Assembly: GCA_012516075.1 (NCBI GenBank)
Contig: JAAYXE010000174.1
Location: 1 to 48,510 of the forward strand
Source: Chloroflexota bacterium
GTDB taxonomy: Bacteria; Chloroflexota; Anaerolineae; Anaerolineales; UBA4823
Reading direction: 5' to 3'
DNA: 48,510 nt
Shown here: in pieces, positions 9,901 to 17,626 of the stretch
Position numbering within the stretch: the stretch's first letter is position 1
Layout: each line of letters begins with the position of its first letter
Program-made: the position numbers and the translations under genes
The notes under the pieces: generated by a model
What the model was told of the DNA's origin: nothing
Seen by the model: the letters and a program-made list of their open reading frames with translations, nothing else
The model's database searches: none

Positions 9901-12630
9901 ATCCACCGCCTGCTGCACCGCACCGCCTCCGACGCCTGGCTGCAGCGCCGGGGCGGCATCTACATCCTGCTGCGGGACCAGCTCAGCGCGGCGCAGTATG
10001 TCCTGCTGCAGACTGCCGCCCGGGCAGTGCTGACGGGATCCGGTGGCGCCCTGAGGGACCAGCTCGCTGTTCTGGATCCCCTTCCCACTTACCTGCCTCC
10101 CTTCACGCCTGCCGTTCAGGAGGCAGGTTCGCAGCCCTCGCCGCTGGTGAGCCGCCCGGCGGAGCTGCTCTTCGATAACGGCTACGGCGGCTTTTCGCCC
10201 GACGGGCGTGAATACCAGATCTACTTGGAGCCCGGCCGCAGTACGCCCGCGCCCTGGGTGAATGTGATCGCCAACCCCAATTTCGGCTTCCTGGTCTCCG
10301 AGTCGGCGTTGAACGCCACCTGGGCGATCAACAGCGGCGAGAACCGGCTGACTCCCTGGAGCAACGACCCGGTCTCCGATCTGGCGGCCGAGGCCGTCTA
10401 CCTGCGCGATGAGGAGACCGGCGAGGTGTGGACGCCCACGCCGCTTCCGGCCGGGGAGGATGCACCCTACCTGGTGCGTCACGGCGCTGGTTACACGATC
10501 TTCGAGCACGGATCGCACGGCCTGAAGCAGACCCTGCGCCTGTTTGCCTCCGCCGGTGAGCCGCTGAAGATCGTGCAGCTGCGCCTGGAGAACACCTGGG
10601 ACCGCACCCGCCGGCTGACGGTGACCTACTACGCCCCCTGGGTGCTGGGGCTGACGCACGAACAGAGCCAGATGTACGTGGTGACCAGCTTTCACGACGA
10701 CCCGCAGGCCCTGCTGGCCCGCAACACGTACAACATCGAGTTTGGGGAACAGGTGGCCTTTGCCGCCGCCTGTAAAAACCTGCACAGCCTGACCGCCGAC
10801 CGCACGGAGTTCCTGGGGCGGAACGGCAGCCTGCAGACGCCGGCCGGCCTGCGCCGCATTGGCCTGTCTGGCGCCGTGGGGGCCGGGATGGACCCCTGTG
10901 CGGCGCTGCAGCTTCATATCGACCTGCACCCGGGCGAGGTCGAGGAGGTCTACTTCCTGCTGGGCGAAGCCGCCGGAGAACAGGAAGCTCTGGCCCTGGT
11001 GCGTAAATATCAGGATCCCGATGCGGTGACGGCTGCCTGGGAGAAGCTGCAGGCCTGCTGGGACCGCATTCTGGGCAGCGTGCAGGTGCGCACGCCCGAC
11101 CGGTCGCTGGACCTGATGCTCAACCGCTTTTTGCTCTACCAGTCGCTGGCCTGCCGCATCTGGGGGCGCACGGCGTTTTACCAGTCCAGCGGCGCTTATG
11201 GCTTCCGCGACCAGCTCCAGGATGTGATGGCACTGATCTTCGCCGCCCCGCAAGAGGCCCGCGCCCATATCCTGCGCGCCGCCCGCCACCAGTTCGAGGC
11301 CGGCGATGTGCTTCACTGGTGGCATCCCCCTTCGGGGCGAGGCATTCGCACGCGCATGTCGGATGACCTGCTCTGGCTGCCTTATGTGACCGCATATTAT
11401 GTAAAGGCGACGGGCGATGTCTCCATCCTGAATGAAGAAGTCCCCTTCCTGCAGGCGCCGCTGCTGGAGCCCGGTGAGGAGGAGCGCTACGGGCAGTACC
11501 CGCACGGCGAGGCGCGCTACACCCTGTATGAGCACTGCCGGCGCGCCATCGATAAAGGCGTCACCTCGGGCGCGCACGGCCTGCCGCTGATCGGCACCGG
11601 CGACTGGAACGACGGCATGAACCGGGTGGGGATCGAAGGGAATGGCGAGAGTGTCTGGCTGGGCTGGTTTATCTACGACACGCTGATGCGCTTTGCCGAG
11701 ACGGCCGAGTGCCTGCAGGAAAGCACCCAGGCGGCGGCCTACCGCCAGCGCGCGGAGCGGCTGAAAGAGGCCCTGGAAGCCCATGCCTGGGACGGGAACT
11801 GGTATTTGCGCGCCTATTACGACGACGGCACACCGCTGGGTTCGGCGCAGAACCAGGAATGCCAGATCGATGCCATTGCCCAGTCGTGGGCGGTGCTCTC
11901 GGGGGCGGGGGACCCGGAGCGCACGCAGCGGGCCATGCAGGCGGTATCTGAAAGGCTGGTGCGCATAGATGACGGCCTGATCCTGCTCTTCACGCCGCCT
12001 TTCAATAAGACGCCCCGTGACCCCGGCTACATCAAGGGTTATCTCCCGGGCATCCGTGAGAACGGCGGGCAGTACACCCACGCCGCCATCTGGACGGTGT
12101 GGGCGTTCCGGGAACTGGGCCAGGCGGAATATACCTACCAGCTCTACCGGCTGCTGAACCCCGTCCTGCACGCCGACACGTCCGAGAAGGCCGGTCTGTA
12201 TAAAGTGGAGCCGTATGTGATCGCTGCGGATATCTACGGGGTGCCGCCGCATGTGGGCCGCGGCGGCTGGACCTGGTACACCGGCTCCTCGGGGTGGATG
12301 TACCGCCTGGGGCTGGAGGGGGTTCTGGGGCTGCGCCGGCTGGACGACCATATCCGCATCGACCCTTCCATCCCGGCGGACTGGCCGGGCTATGAGCTGT
12401 GGGTGAACCTGGATGGCGCCCGCTACCACGTGCAGGTGGAGAACCCGCAGCGGGTCAGCCGCGGCGTTCGGCAGGTCTTCCTCGACGGCCAGCCGCTGCG
12501 TGACGCCCTGGTCCCGCTGCGCCGCGCCGAAGTGGGCGGGGCAGGGGCGGATGGAGATCAGCATACCGTGCGCGAACACCATGTGCGCGTGATTCTGGGC
12601 AGCGGCGATTCCCCCGCGCCTGAGGCATAG
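3928..12630 (+). CDS. ndvB: Cyclic beta-1,2-glucan synthase (NdvB/ChvB/Cgs type)
   Basis: This 2900-residue membrane enzyme matches the size of rhizobial and Brucella Cgs. The family primes, elongates and cyclises beta-1,2-glucan from UDP-glucose; the product acts in osmoadaptation and surface biology. Order of parts: an N-terminal cytoplasmic region; membrane segments near 365-425; a GT84 glycosyltransferase with Asp580-x-Asp582 in LDADT and the R-W acceptor motif LHRWIRGDWQ (725-734); membrane segments near 773-937; a glycoamylase-like domain with SESGYY (Glu1433); two GH94-type beta-sandwich regions near 1610 and 2085; and a C-terminal GH94 phosphorylase barrel with GTGDWNDGMN. Asp2562 is the expected catalytic acid and controls chain length. 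All key residues appear intact. It is downstream of, and coupled to, a universal stress protein. A partner exporter (NdvA/Cgt) is not in the window. Confidence 0.93.
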   Translation: MPQQAAELQDNPTNQPYDEAETGGSRLEELARASAAAQPAAAGLTPGLLLADYLDDYEKIIQYAVRHFQRMSEQETFLPYSAEWLLDNHYIVNQALREVREDYPYGYARQLPRITAGELAGQPRVYALARDLIIFEKASLDMERVRRFTGAYQSTSPLTMGELWAVPIMLRLGIIQTLVFALIELTRDLEEPGAVERSIPLIDLGADVPLDERVAACIVSLRALAAEDWKDFFESLSHVERILRREPANLYAGMDFETRDRYRKAVEELAMAAGRSEQDVAWEAVRLAQSRWDDALRPSGQNNRRGHLYSEQIPYWDGFTTRREEHVGYYLVDEGRKALEESLAFRPRGLQSLRRWIFAHPGLFYGSLIFLLTLLLIALLLAFLVASQATFLQRLGAVLLALVPAVNLAVTLANWLVTHFVPPRVLPRMDFSRAIPPDCTTLVTIPALISSPEELDSLLQQIEIHYLRNQDNNLLFGLLTDFNDADSQHLDGDDELLQAAGAGIEALNRKYGRGSQHPFYLFHRERRWNEKERIWMGWERKRGKLQELNRLILGRQDTSFTRLVGNLSRLADVRYVITLDADTALHRSSAAEMVATLAHPLNRPEFDTSGRVTAGYTILQPRTEISAPSANRSLFTRIFAGDTGLDLYTLAVSDVYQDLFGEGIFVGKGIYDVAAFERSLEGRVPENALLSHDLFEGIHGRAGLVTDIVLIEDYPPSYLAYVSRLHRWIRGDWQILPWLFPTVPAQDGKRIRSRLSLINRWKILDNLRRSLSAPALLLFFAVAWAALPGYPWMWTLLGSLTLAGPLLTGVLSTVLSVLRGASMTENMPSLRQTALRWLLSLAFLPFESVVVLDAVLTTLVRLLLRRGGMLEWTPAALSARRWGSERSLLTVWQNMIEAPLIALLAALMLVVLRLQALWGALPLLGAWFLSPLVVDFLSRPLHEGPDELTPDQTRELRTLARQTWLFFEQFVGPEDRWLPPDHYQEAPRGIVAHRTSPTNIGLSLLAALSAYDFGYVGMLNLVSRLQVTFETLEKLERYRGHFLNWYDTRTLEPLQPRYVSTVDSGNLAACLLALGQGCLQVPGEPVLRWETWDGLLDLLRLLRREVQQAGEDDQSPDSAQLQSRIDALCDQISAQRYFPERWAGLVTRLLEEHIPALELALVRLVEAEEDGAGSESLRRLRIYSRNVRRHLESARREVEVLVPWLVTLDALPLPVERLGPDLGLEWERLRAELSTVPTLQEIPLRARTGLERLAEFRTRVERAGLPAEAGQALLDWANRLGEQLSEASYSAKALMIGFETLYRQANEMVQEMNFSFLFNPLRKVFHIGYNHSLGRLDSNFYDLLASEARIASLVAIAKGDVPYSHWLHLARPVTRIDGTQVLLSWSATMFEYLMPLLVLRSYEGTLLDHTMKAAAGYQIEYGRKKRVPWGISESGYYRFDENQNYQYRAFGVPGLGFKRGLGDDLVITPYASLLALPLQPQAVIDNLRDLRSIHMLGIYGLYEAVDFTSTRLPLGRDYEIVRSYMAHHQGMILLSIANTLKGNVMVQRLHAHPLIQSVDLLLQEQIPQNPPVEQPQEAQEMHMPPAEPVIAQPWAVPVESFQPRVHVLSNGRYSVLIDNSGGGRSTWKDFELTRWRADTTLNNWGTWFYIQDTDSGRCWSPTVQPLGEPPDEYAVRFSPQMAEFRSHVEDISAVLEVAVAPDDDVEVRLLTLTNHSSRPRRLQVVSYAEVSLAAGGDERHPAYNKLFIESEWHAELNELIFRRRLRKSTEEPVFLIHFLTTGPQTTLSGRYESDRLRFLGRGRTARRPQALFDRGGLSGTTGATLDPVLSLGQEIHIEPHDTRQLAFLTLAASSRASAVSAARRYASWHQIERAFDRARSQAEVELRRLHLSTPQLEVIQKLLSVLVYPCPGLRAPGDVLAANRLGQPGLWPFGISGDDPILLVRVSNADELVMLQEVLTAHRYWRSRGMRVDLVVLNEQGTDYGQELQNLIHRLLHRTASDAWLQRRGGIYILLRDQLSAAQYVLLQTAARAVLTGSGGALRDQLAVLDPLPTYLPPFTPAVQEAGSQPSPLVSRPAELLFDNGYGGFSPDGREYQIYLEPGRSTPAPWVNVIANPNFGFLVSESALNATWAINSGENRLTPWSNDPVSDLAAEAVYLRDEETGEVWTPTPLPAGEDAPYLVRHGAGYTIFEHGSHGLKQTLRLFASAGEPLKIVQLRLENTWDRTRRLTVTYYAPWVLGLTHEQSQMYVVTSFHDDPQALLARNTYNIEFGEQVAFAAACKNLHSLTADRTEFLGRNGSLQTPAGLRRIGLSGAVGAGMDPCAALQLHIDLHPGEVEEVYFLLGEAAGEQEALALVRKYQDPDAVTAAWEKLQACWDRILGSVQVRTPDRSLDLMLNRFLLYQSLACRIWGRTAFYQSSGAYGFRDQLQDVMALIFAAPQEARAHILRAARHQFEAGDVLHWWHPPSGRGIRTRMSDDLLWLPYVTAYYVKATGDVSILNEEVPFLQAPLLEPGEEERYGQYPHGEARYTLYEHCRRAIDKGVTSGAHGLPLIGTGDWNDGMNRVGIEGNGESVWLGWFIYDTLMRFAETAECLQESTQAAAYRQRAERLKEALEAHAWDGNWYLRAYYDDGTPLGSAQNQECQIDAIAQSWAVLSGAGDPERTQRAMQAVSERLVRIDDGLILLFTPPFNKTPRDPGYIKGYLPGIRENGGQYTHAAIWTVWAFRELGQAEYTYQLYRLLNPVLHADTSEKAGLYKVEPYVIAADIYGVPPHVGRGGWTWYTGSSGWMYRLGLEGVLGLRRLDDHIRIDPSIPADWPGYELWVNLDGARYHVQVENPQRVSRGVRQVFLDGQPLRDALVPLRRAEVGGAGADGDQHTVREHHVRVILGSGDSPAPEA

Positions 12631-12895
12631 AACCCATACGGAGGGTCGTCCTTTTCGTCAGGAATATAGGACACGGATGTACGCCGCCCACGCGGATGGA
12701 AATGGCCAATTCCCTCCCCTGTATGGCAGCCTGTCTGTTGGCAGGTGGCTTAAATGGGGGAGGGTCAGATGCTTTCAGGGGCATGTTTTTTATACGAGCA
12801 TCCTGCTCTCACACGCACCTGATCCAGTCGTGCCCACCTTCACGGTCATCCTGCGTGAACTTCAAGTAACCCATACCCAAACCCTGCTTTCGTAA

Positions 12896-12980
12896 GGGCA
12901 CGGCAATGGAGATCGAAAGCGGCCCAGTCAAAAAGGTTTGCTATTCCCGAAGTCTGCCATGTCGGAAGTTAGCCGTGCCC
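12896..12980. repeat. 85-bp element with GGGCACGGC/GCCGTGCCC ends (copy C)
   Basis: GGGCACGGC (12896-12904) and GCCGTGCCC (12972-12980) form a perfect 9-bp inverted repeat spaced to give 85 bp, the same length as the elements at 2575 and 40355. The interior is not clearly alignable to those copies. Read in reverse complement, its first ~25 bases resemble the start of the neighbouring element at 13011, so the two form an inverted pair. Confidence 0.55.
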
Positions 12981-13010
12981 GCACCGTGGAACGAAAGAAC
13001 TGTGGTCAGC

Positions 13011-13093
13011 GGGTACGGCTGCTTTCAGGACAGGGTTATCGGGCCCTGGTGCGTTCCATGAAAGGAGCGGTCAGAGGCCTGTGAGCCGTGCCC
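13011..13093. repeat. 83-bp element with GGGTACGGC/GCCGTGCCC ends (copy D)
   Basis: GGGTACGGC (13011-13019) and GCCGTGCCC (13085-13093) bound 83 bp, one mismatch from a perfect terminal inverted repeat. The left arm also pairs with the right end of copy C: 12971-12982 and 13009-13020 form a 12-bp stem with one G-U pair. Pairing continues outward imperfectly for about 15 more bases. Confidence 0.5.
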
Positions 13094-13288
13094 CTGGGCG
13101 TATGCCAAACAGCATCAACAGGAGCGATTTTCCCGATCCCTACCGGTGCCGCCGTTCAATGCCCATTATCCGTCATTGTTTATACAGCCGCAGGTCCCGA
13201 CCCGCTTAACCGGTCAAAATCCGTCTCCCAAAACGTCTCCGGAGGGGTAGAATCATCCCCGGGGCGCAACTTTTTTTGGCACATCACG

Positions 13289-13296
13289 TATAAAAT
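13289..13296 (+). promoter_or_regulatory. Putative -10 box for the LiaF-like gene
   Basis: TATAAAAT lies about 37 bases upstream of the start at 13333. No good -35 was found at normal spacing. Confidence 0.4.
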
Positions 13297-13332
13297 ACAG
13301 AACTGTCCGTAAACGAAAAAGGAGTAATGCAA

Positions 13333-14121
13333 ATGAGGCGCAGTACCCTGTTCTGGGGCGGAATCCTGATTCTCGTGGGTATTCTGCTGCTCTTAAACAA
13401 CCTCGGTATCTTTAATGTCAATATCTGGTCCATCCTCTGGCCACTGCTGTTGATTGCCTTTGGCCTGTGGATCCTGGTGAACTCCATCTGGCGCCCGAAA
13501 AACCTGACAGAACATGCCAGTGTGCCGCTGGAAGGCGCCCGAAGCGCCAGCCTGCGGTTTCAACACGGCGCCGGGCGCCTGGAGCTGACCTCCGGCGCCA
13601 GCGGTGACACGGCCATGGAAGGCGACTTTTCCGGCGGGCTGGACCTGAGCCAGCGCCGCACCGGTGATGAGCTGGACCTCGTGCTGGCGGCTCCGGTGAA
13701 TATCCCGTTCGGCGGGCCTGAATTCGGCAACAACTGGTCCGTACGCCTGGCCTCCGGGGTGCCGTACCGCCTGACTCTGAACACCGGCGCCGGCGAATCG
13801 CGCCTCGACCTGCGCGACCTGCAGGTCACCCATCTGGAGATCAGCTCGGGCGCCAGCTCCACCGATCTCACTCTACCTGAGCGCGCCGGGTTCACCCGGG
13901 CGAAGATCTCCACCGGCGCGGCCTCGGTGACGGTGCGCATCCCGCAGGGGGTGGGCGCTTATATCCGCACCCGCGGCGCGCTGTCCAGCTTCAATGTCCC
14001 CACCGGCGTGTTCACCCGCGTGGACGATACCTACGTAACCCCCGGCTATCAGGATGCCCCGAACCGGGTGGAACTGGATATTGAAACCGGTGTGGGCTCG
14101 GTCGAAATATTAAAGATCTAA
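13333..14121 (+). CDS. LiaF-like membrane protein with toast-rack-type C-terminal domain
   Basis: This 262-residue protein begins with two hydrophobic segments, roughly residues 5-24 and 27-46, of the LiaI/LiaF transmembrane type (GGILILVGILLLLNN then WPLLLIAFGLWIL). A glycine- and threonine-rich beta domain follows, with repeated SGA/TGAG turns from about residue 70 to the end, typical of the toast-rack or DUF4097-like fold. In Firmicutes, LiaF controls a two-component system that senses cell-wall antibiotics; here no kinase or regulator is adjacent, so only an envelope role is inferred. The second ATG (13333) is preferred over 13327 because GGAG at 13321 is properly spaced for it. A paralogue lies at 16446. 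Confidence 0.75.
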   Translation: MRRSTLFWGGILILVGILLLLNNLGIFNVNIWSILWPLLLIAFGLWILVNSIWRPKNLTEHASVPLEGARSASLRFQHGAGRLELTSGASGDTAMEGDFSGGLDLSQRRTGDELDLVLAAPVNIPFGGPEFGNNWSVRLASGVPYRLTLNTGAGESRLDLRDLQVTHLEISSGASSTDLTLPERAGFTRAKISTGAASVTVRIPQGVGAYIRTRGALSSFNVPTGVFTRVDDTYVTPGYQDAPNRVELDIETGVGSVEILKI

Positions 14122-14199
14122 ATAAACCAGGGCAGGCGCCTGGATTTCGGTGGGGGAGGGCCAGCGGCCAGGCGCTCAGCCGTGATAAGGAGGATGTGG

Positions 14200-15753
14200 A
14201 TGAATCGAGAAGAGCAGGCCACTGCTGAGGGGATCCTGTTCACGGATATGTACCAGATCACCATGGCTCAGGTGTATTACCGTATGGGCCTGCAGGATAA
14301 GCCGGTGCAGTTTGACCATTTCTTCCGCAGTTATCCCGATTATGGTTCGCACAAAGCCGGCTACTGTGTGGCCGCCGGCCTGGAATGGTTCCTGGACTGG
14401 CTGCAGTCCTCGCATTTCCGCGACGAGGACATTGAATATCTGCGCACGCTGAAGAGCCGCAGCGGCGATCCCCTCTTCGCCGATGATTTCCTGGCCTGGC
14501 TGCGCAAGAACGGGGACTTTTCGGGCATCAGCCTGATGGCTGTCCCCGAAGGGCGGGTCATCCACCCCAACACGCCGATCACCGTGGTGCGCGGTCCGCT
14601 GGCCATGGCGCAGATCCTGGAGACCTCGCTGCTCAACCAGATTAATTTCCAGACTCTGATCGCCACCAAGGCGGCGCGCATCAGCGAGACCGGCCGCGGC
14701 CAGTTAATGCTGGAGTTCGGCCTGCGCCGCGGGCAGGACCGCGGCGCAAATGCCGCCGCGCGCGCCGCCCTGATTGGCGGCGCCGACGCGACTTCCAACG
14801 TGGGGATTTCGGCCGTCCTGGGCTATAAACCTTCAGGCACCCACGCCCACAGCCTGGTTCAGCTCTTTATGGCCATGGGCATGAGCGAGCTGGATGCCTT
14901 CCGCGCCTTCGCCGAGGTGTATCCCGACGACTGCCTGCTGCTGGTCGACACCATCAACACGCTGGAGAGCGGCGTCCCCAATGCCATCAAAGTCTTTGAA
15001 GAACTGCGCCGCAAAGGCCACCGCCCGCTGGGAATCCGGCTGGATTCCGGCGACCTGGCGTATCTCAGCATCCAGGCTTCGCGGCAGCTCGACGCTGCCG
15101 GGTTTACGGACTGCTCGATTGTGCTCTCCAACAACCTGGACGAGCTGATCATCTGGCAGATCCTGACCCAGATCACCGAAGAAGCGCCGCGCTACGGCGT
15201 GGACCCCGACCGCCTGATCAGCCGCCTGGTGTACGGAGTGGGCACCCGCCTGATCACCTCGTGGGGCGAGCCGGCGCTGGGCGGCGTGTACAAGCTGGTG
15301 GCTGTGTATGACGAAGGCGAGTGGAAGCCGGCGATCAAGATCTCCGAATCGCCTGAAAAGACGCCCAACCCCGGCGATAAGCGCCTGTGGCGCATATATG
15401 ACCGGCGCGGGAAAGCCACGGCTGATCTGGTCAGCCTGCACGAAGAAGACCCGCACCAGATGGAAAGTATCCTCCTCCGGCACCCCAGCGACCACACCAA
15501 GTGCCGCGTCCTTACCAGGGAAGATATTTCGGCGATTGAGCCGCTGCTGGAGGATGTGCTGGTCGAGGGCCGGCTGGTGCGCGAACACCCTTCCATTGAA
15601 GACATGCGCCGCCGCCGGCAGGAAGATGTGGAACGCCTTGACCCCGGTGTGCGCCGCATTATGTATCCACACATCTATCATGTGTCGCTCACTCAAACGC
15701 TGTGGGACCTGAAGCAGCAGTTGATTGCAGCGGCGCGCGGAATTTCTGTATAA
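14200..15753 (+). CDS. pncB: Nicotinate phosphoribosyltransferase
   Basis: This 517-residue enzyme converts nicotinate and PRPP, with ATP, to nicotinate mononucleotide in the Preiss-Handler NAD salvage pathway. The N-terminal [14 protein letters not shown] matches the family's TDLYQLTM opening. GTHAHS near residue 215 contains the histidine region autophosphorylated in this family. [13 protein letters not shown] near 280 is the PRPP-side signature. The start at 14200 has AAGGAGG (14187-14193) at good spacing; an upstream GTG and ATG in the same frame overlap that site. It is longer than the 400-residue E. coli type and fits the longer bacterial group. It sits between two envelope genes on the same strand and is followed 11 bp later by a membrane protein gene. 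Confidence 0.93.
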   Translation: MNREEQATAEGILFTDMYQITMAQVYYRMGLQDKPVQFDHFFRSYPDYGSHKAGYCVAAGLEWFLDWLQSSHFRDEDIEYLRTLKSRSGDPLFADDFLAWLRKNGDFSGISLMAVPEGRVIHPNTPITVVRGPLAMAQILETSLLNQINFQTLIATKAARISETGRGQLMLEFGLRRGQDRGANAAARAALIGGADATSNVGISAVLGYKPSGTHAHSLVQLFMAMGMSELDAFRAFAEVYPDDCLLLVDTINTLESGVPNAIKVFEELRRKGHRPLGIRLDSGDLAYLSIQASRQLDAAGFTDCSIVLSNNLDELIIWQILTQITEEAPRYGVDPDRLISRLVYGVGTRLITSWGEPALGGVYKLVAVYDEGEWKPAIKISESPEKTPNPGDKRLWRIYDRRGKATADLVSLHEEDPHQMESILLRHPSDHTKCRVLTREDISAIEPLLEDVLVEGRLVREHPSIEDMRRRRQEDVERLDPGVRRIMYPHIYHVSLTQTLWDLKQQLIAAARGISV

Positions 15754-15764
15754 GGAGCTTTGTA

Positions 15765-16400
15765 ATGACCAGGTGGTTCGAATCACGTGTCTTCTGGGGG
15801 GTGCTCCTCGTCCTGGGCGGGTTCGCTTTCCTGCTGCAAAATCTGGGGTACCTGACCTTCGGCGGACTCTTCTGGGCCCTGCTTTTTGGTTTAGGCGGGC
15901 TGTTCTTTCTGTCCTTCTTTTTCCAGGGTCGTGAGAACTGGTGGGCGGTCATCCCCGGCATGGCCCTGATCAGCATCGGTGCCTTGATGGCACTTGAGTC
16001 GCTCCTCCCGCTGGCAGCGGACAGCTGGGGCGGCGCCATCGTGCTGGGCGGCATCGCCCTGTCGTTTGTCATCATCTACCTGATCAGCCGGCAGAACTGG
16101 TGGGCGATCATCCCGGCCGGCGTGCTGCTCACGCTGACCCTGGTGATCCTGCTCGAATCGTTCTTCTCCCTGGAAACCGGGGGCATTTTCTTCCTCGGCC
16201 TGGGCCTGACCTTCGCTCTGGTGGCCCTGCTGCCCACCCCCGAAGGCAGGATGACCTGGGCCTGGATCCCGGCCGGCATCCTGCTCGTGCTGGGTGTGTT
16301 GATCTTTGCAGCCGTGGAACGGCTTTTCAACTATATCTGGCCGCTGATCCTGATTATCGCCGGCGGGGTGATGATCCTGCGCACGTTGCGCGCCCGTTGA
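15765..16400 (+). CDS. Small multi-spanning membrane protein with LiaF-type hydrophobic repeats
   Basis: This 211-residue protein is almost entirely hydrophobic, with about seven to eight predicted membrane segments separated by short loops. Several begin with a similar pattern, such as FWGVLLVLGG, NWWAVIPGMALISIGAL and NWWAIIPAGVLLTLTLVIL, indicating internal duplication of a two-helix unit. The last helix pair (YIWPLILIIAGGVMIL) resembles the LiaF transmembrane domain of the flanking proteins. The ATG at 15765 follows AAGGAG (15752-15757), which overlaps the pncB stop, so it is probably co-transcribed with pncB. Function is unknown; an envelope-stress role is suggested only by its neighbours. 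Confidence 0.65.
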   Translation: MTRWFESRVFWGVLLVLGGFAFLLQNLGYLTFGGLFWALLFGLGGLFFLSFFFQGRENWWAVIPGMALISIGALMALESLLPLAADSWGGAIVLGGIALSFVIIYLISRQNWWAIIPAGVLLTLTLVILLESFFSLETGGIFFLGLGLTFALVALLPTPEGRMTWAWIPAGILLVLGVLIFAAVERLFNYIWPLILIIAGGVMILRTLRAR

Positions 16401-16445
16401 GCGTGCTGGTGAGCGAGGCAGGGTTGAACGAGAAAGGAGAATACC

Positions 16446-17537
16446 GTGAGTGAGGAAAGCAGCCCAATTAATGAAGTTCCGCGTCGTGCCCCACGCCGCC
16501 GCGGCAGCCTGATGGGCCCTCTGCTGCTGATTATTCTGGGTGTGCTCATCCTGCTCAACAATCTGGGGGTAATCCAGACCGATCTCTGGGGGTTGATCGT
16601 CCGGTTGTGGCCGCTGATCCTGATCGCCATCGGGATTGACAGCATCTTCAAACGCGAAGGGCTGGTCGGCCCGACGATCATGATCGGCCTGGGCATCGTG
16701 TTCCTGTTGAGCAACTTTGACCTGCTGGCCATCAACGTCTGGACGCTGGTGCAGTACCTGTGGCCGGTCGTGCTGATCGCCATTGGTTTCGACATCGTGT
16801 TTGGTCACCGTTCGGTGATCGGTTCGCTGATCGGTCTGCTGGTAGTGCTGGCACTGCTGGTCGGGGCGATCGTCTATCTGGGGCTGGATTTCAGCCGCGG
16901 TCAGGTACTGCAGGGCGAGGAAATCCGCCAGGAGCTGGGGGATGCCGAACGCGCCCGGGTGCACCTTTCGCCCGCCGTAGGCTCCTTACGGGTCGAAGCC
17001 CTGGAAGAAGATGGCGCCCTGGTGGCCGGTCGTGCTGCGACGGGGCGCGGCCTGCGCCTGGTGCAGAACGTTTCGCAGCAGGGCGACACGGCCGTGTTTG
17101 ACCTGGGTGCCAGCGGTGCGGCGTTCTTCCTGCCCTTCGGCGCCCCTGCGCTGGAATGGTCTCTGGGGATTGCTCCGGATGTTCCCCTGGATCTGCACGC
17201 CGAGATGGGGGCCGGCGAAGTGGAGCTCGACCTATCCGGCCTGAACGTGGAGGAAGTGGAGGTCGATCAGGGGGTAGGCCAGGTGGAGATTATCTTCCCG
17301 GCGGAGGGTGAGATCCGGGCAATCGTTGACGCGGCCATCGGCCAGACCGTGCTGGTCGTTCCGGAGGAGCTGCCGGTGCGCATTGAAGCCGACACCGCCA
17401 TCGGGAACCTGAGCGTCCCGGATGGTTTTGAGCGCGACGGCGACGCCTACATCAGCCCGGACTACGACCCGTCCAGGGATCACCTGGATGTGGATGCCTC
17501 GCAGGCCATCGGGCAGATCGTCGTGCGCCGGCGCTAG
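16446..17537 (+). CDS. LiaF-like membrane protein with four N-terminal helices and toast-rack domain
   Basis: This gene encodes 363 residues. A basic cytoplasmic N-terminus (RRAPRRRG) leads into about five hydrophobic segments between residues 19 and 145, two of which repeat the pattern LWPLILIAIGIDSIFKREG / LWPVVLIAIGFDIVFGHRS. A single helix near 122-142 is followed by an extracellular beta domain with repeated acidic strands (GAGEVELDLSGL, GVGQVEII, AIGQTVLV, AIGQIVV). These are toast-rack-type repeats as in LiaF C-terminal domains. The start is GTG at 16446 with a GAAAGGAGA site just upstream; no better ATG exists. It is paralogous to the gene at 13333, and a strong terminator follows at 17571. 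Confidence 0.72.
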   Translation: MSEESSPINEVPRRAPRRRGSLMGPLLLIILGVLILLNNLGVIQTDLWGLIVRLWPLILIAIGIDSIFKREGLVGPTIMIGLGIVFLLSNFDLLAINVWTLVQYLWPVVLIAIGFDIVFGHRSVIGSLIGLLVVLALLVGAIVYLGLDFSRGQVLQGEEIRQELGDAERARVHLSPAVGSLRVEALEEDGALVAGRAATGRGLRLVQNVSQQGDTAVFDLGASGAAFFLPFGAPALEWSLGIAPDVPLDLHAEMGAGEVELDLSGLNVEEVEVDQGVGQVEIIFPAEGEIRAIVDAAIGQTVLVVPEELPVRIEADTAIGNLSVPDGFERDGDAYISPDYDPSRDHLDVDASQAIGQIVVRRR

Positions 17538-17570
17538 CCAGGCGAGGCAGCACCGGCAGGAGATGATGCA

Positions 17571-17593
17571 GCCTCCCCCTGGTCGGGGGAGGC
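17571..17593 (+). terminator. Rho-independent terminator after the LiaF-like gene
   Basis: A perfect 8-bp stem, GCCTCCCC (17571-17578) and GGGGAGGC (17586-17593), with a 7-base loop is followed by TGTTTATT. It ends the pncB/LiaF-like gene run. Confidence 0.75.
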
Positions 17594-17626
17594 TGTTTAT
17601 TGCAGGGCTCATATCGTTCCTTGCTG

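Larger units (their letters stand above)
12631..13332. other. Spacer of about 700 bp with structured repeats
   Basis: No gene is supported. The first 265 bases include a stretch resembling dispersed ACACGGAT-type repeats near 12670 and nothing else I recognise. Then come two inverted-repeat-bounded elements (12896-12980 and 13011-13093), 110 bp of unremarkable sequence, and a TATAAAAT box (13289-13296) before the LiaF-like gene. Confidence 0.6.

Noticed and set aside
9487..12582. Minus-strand open frame of 1031 codons opposite the GH94 region
   Set aside because: This is an artefact of GC-rich codon third positions; no family motifs and no ribosome site.
12896..13093. Possible tmRNA, RNase P, SRP RNA or CRISPR-like array
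   Set aside because: The conserved cores of those RNAs are not visible, and there are only two unequal copies rather than regular repeat-spacer units.
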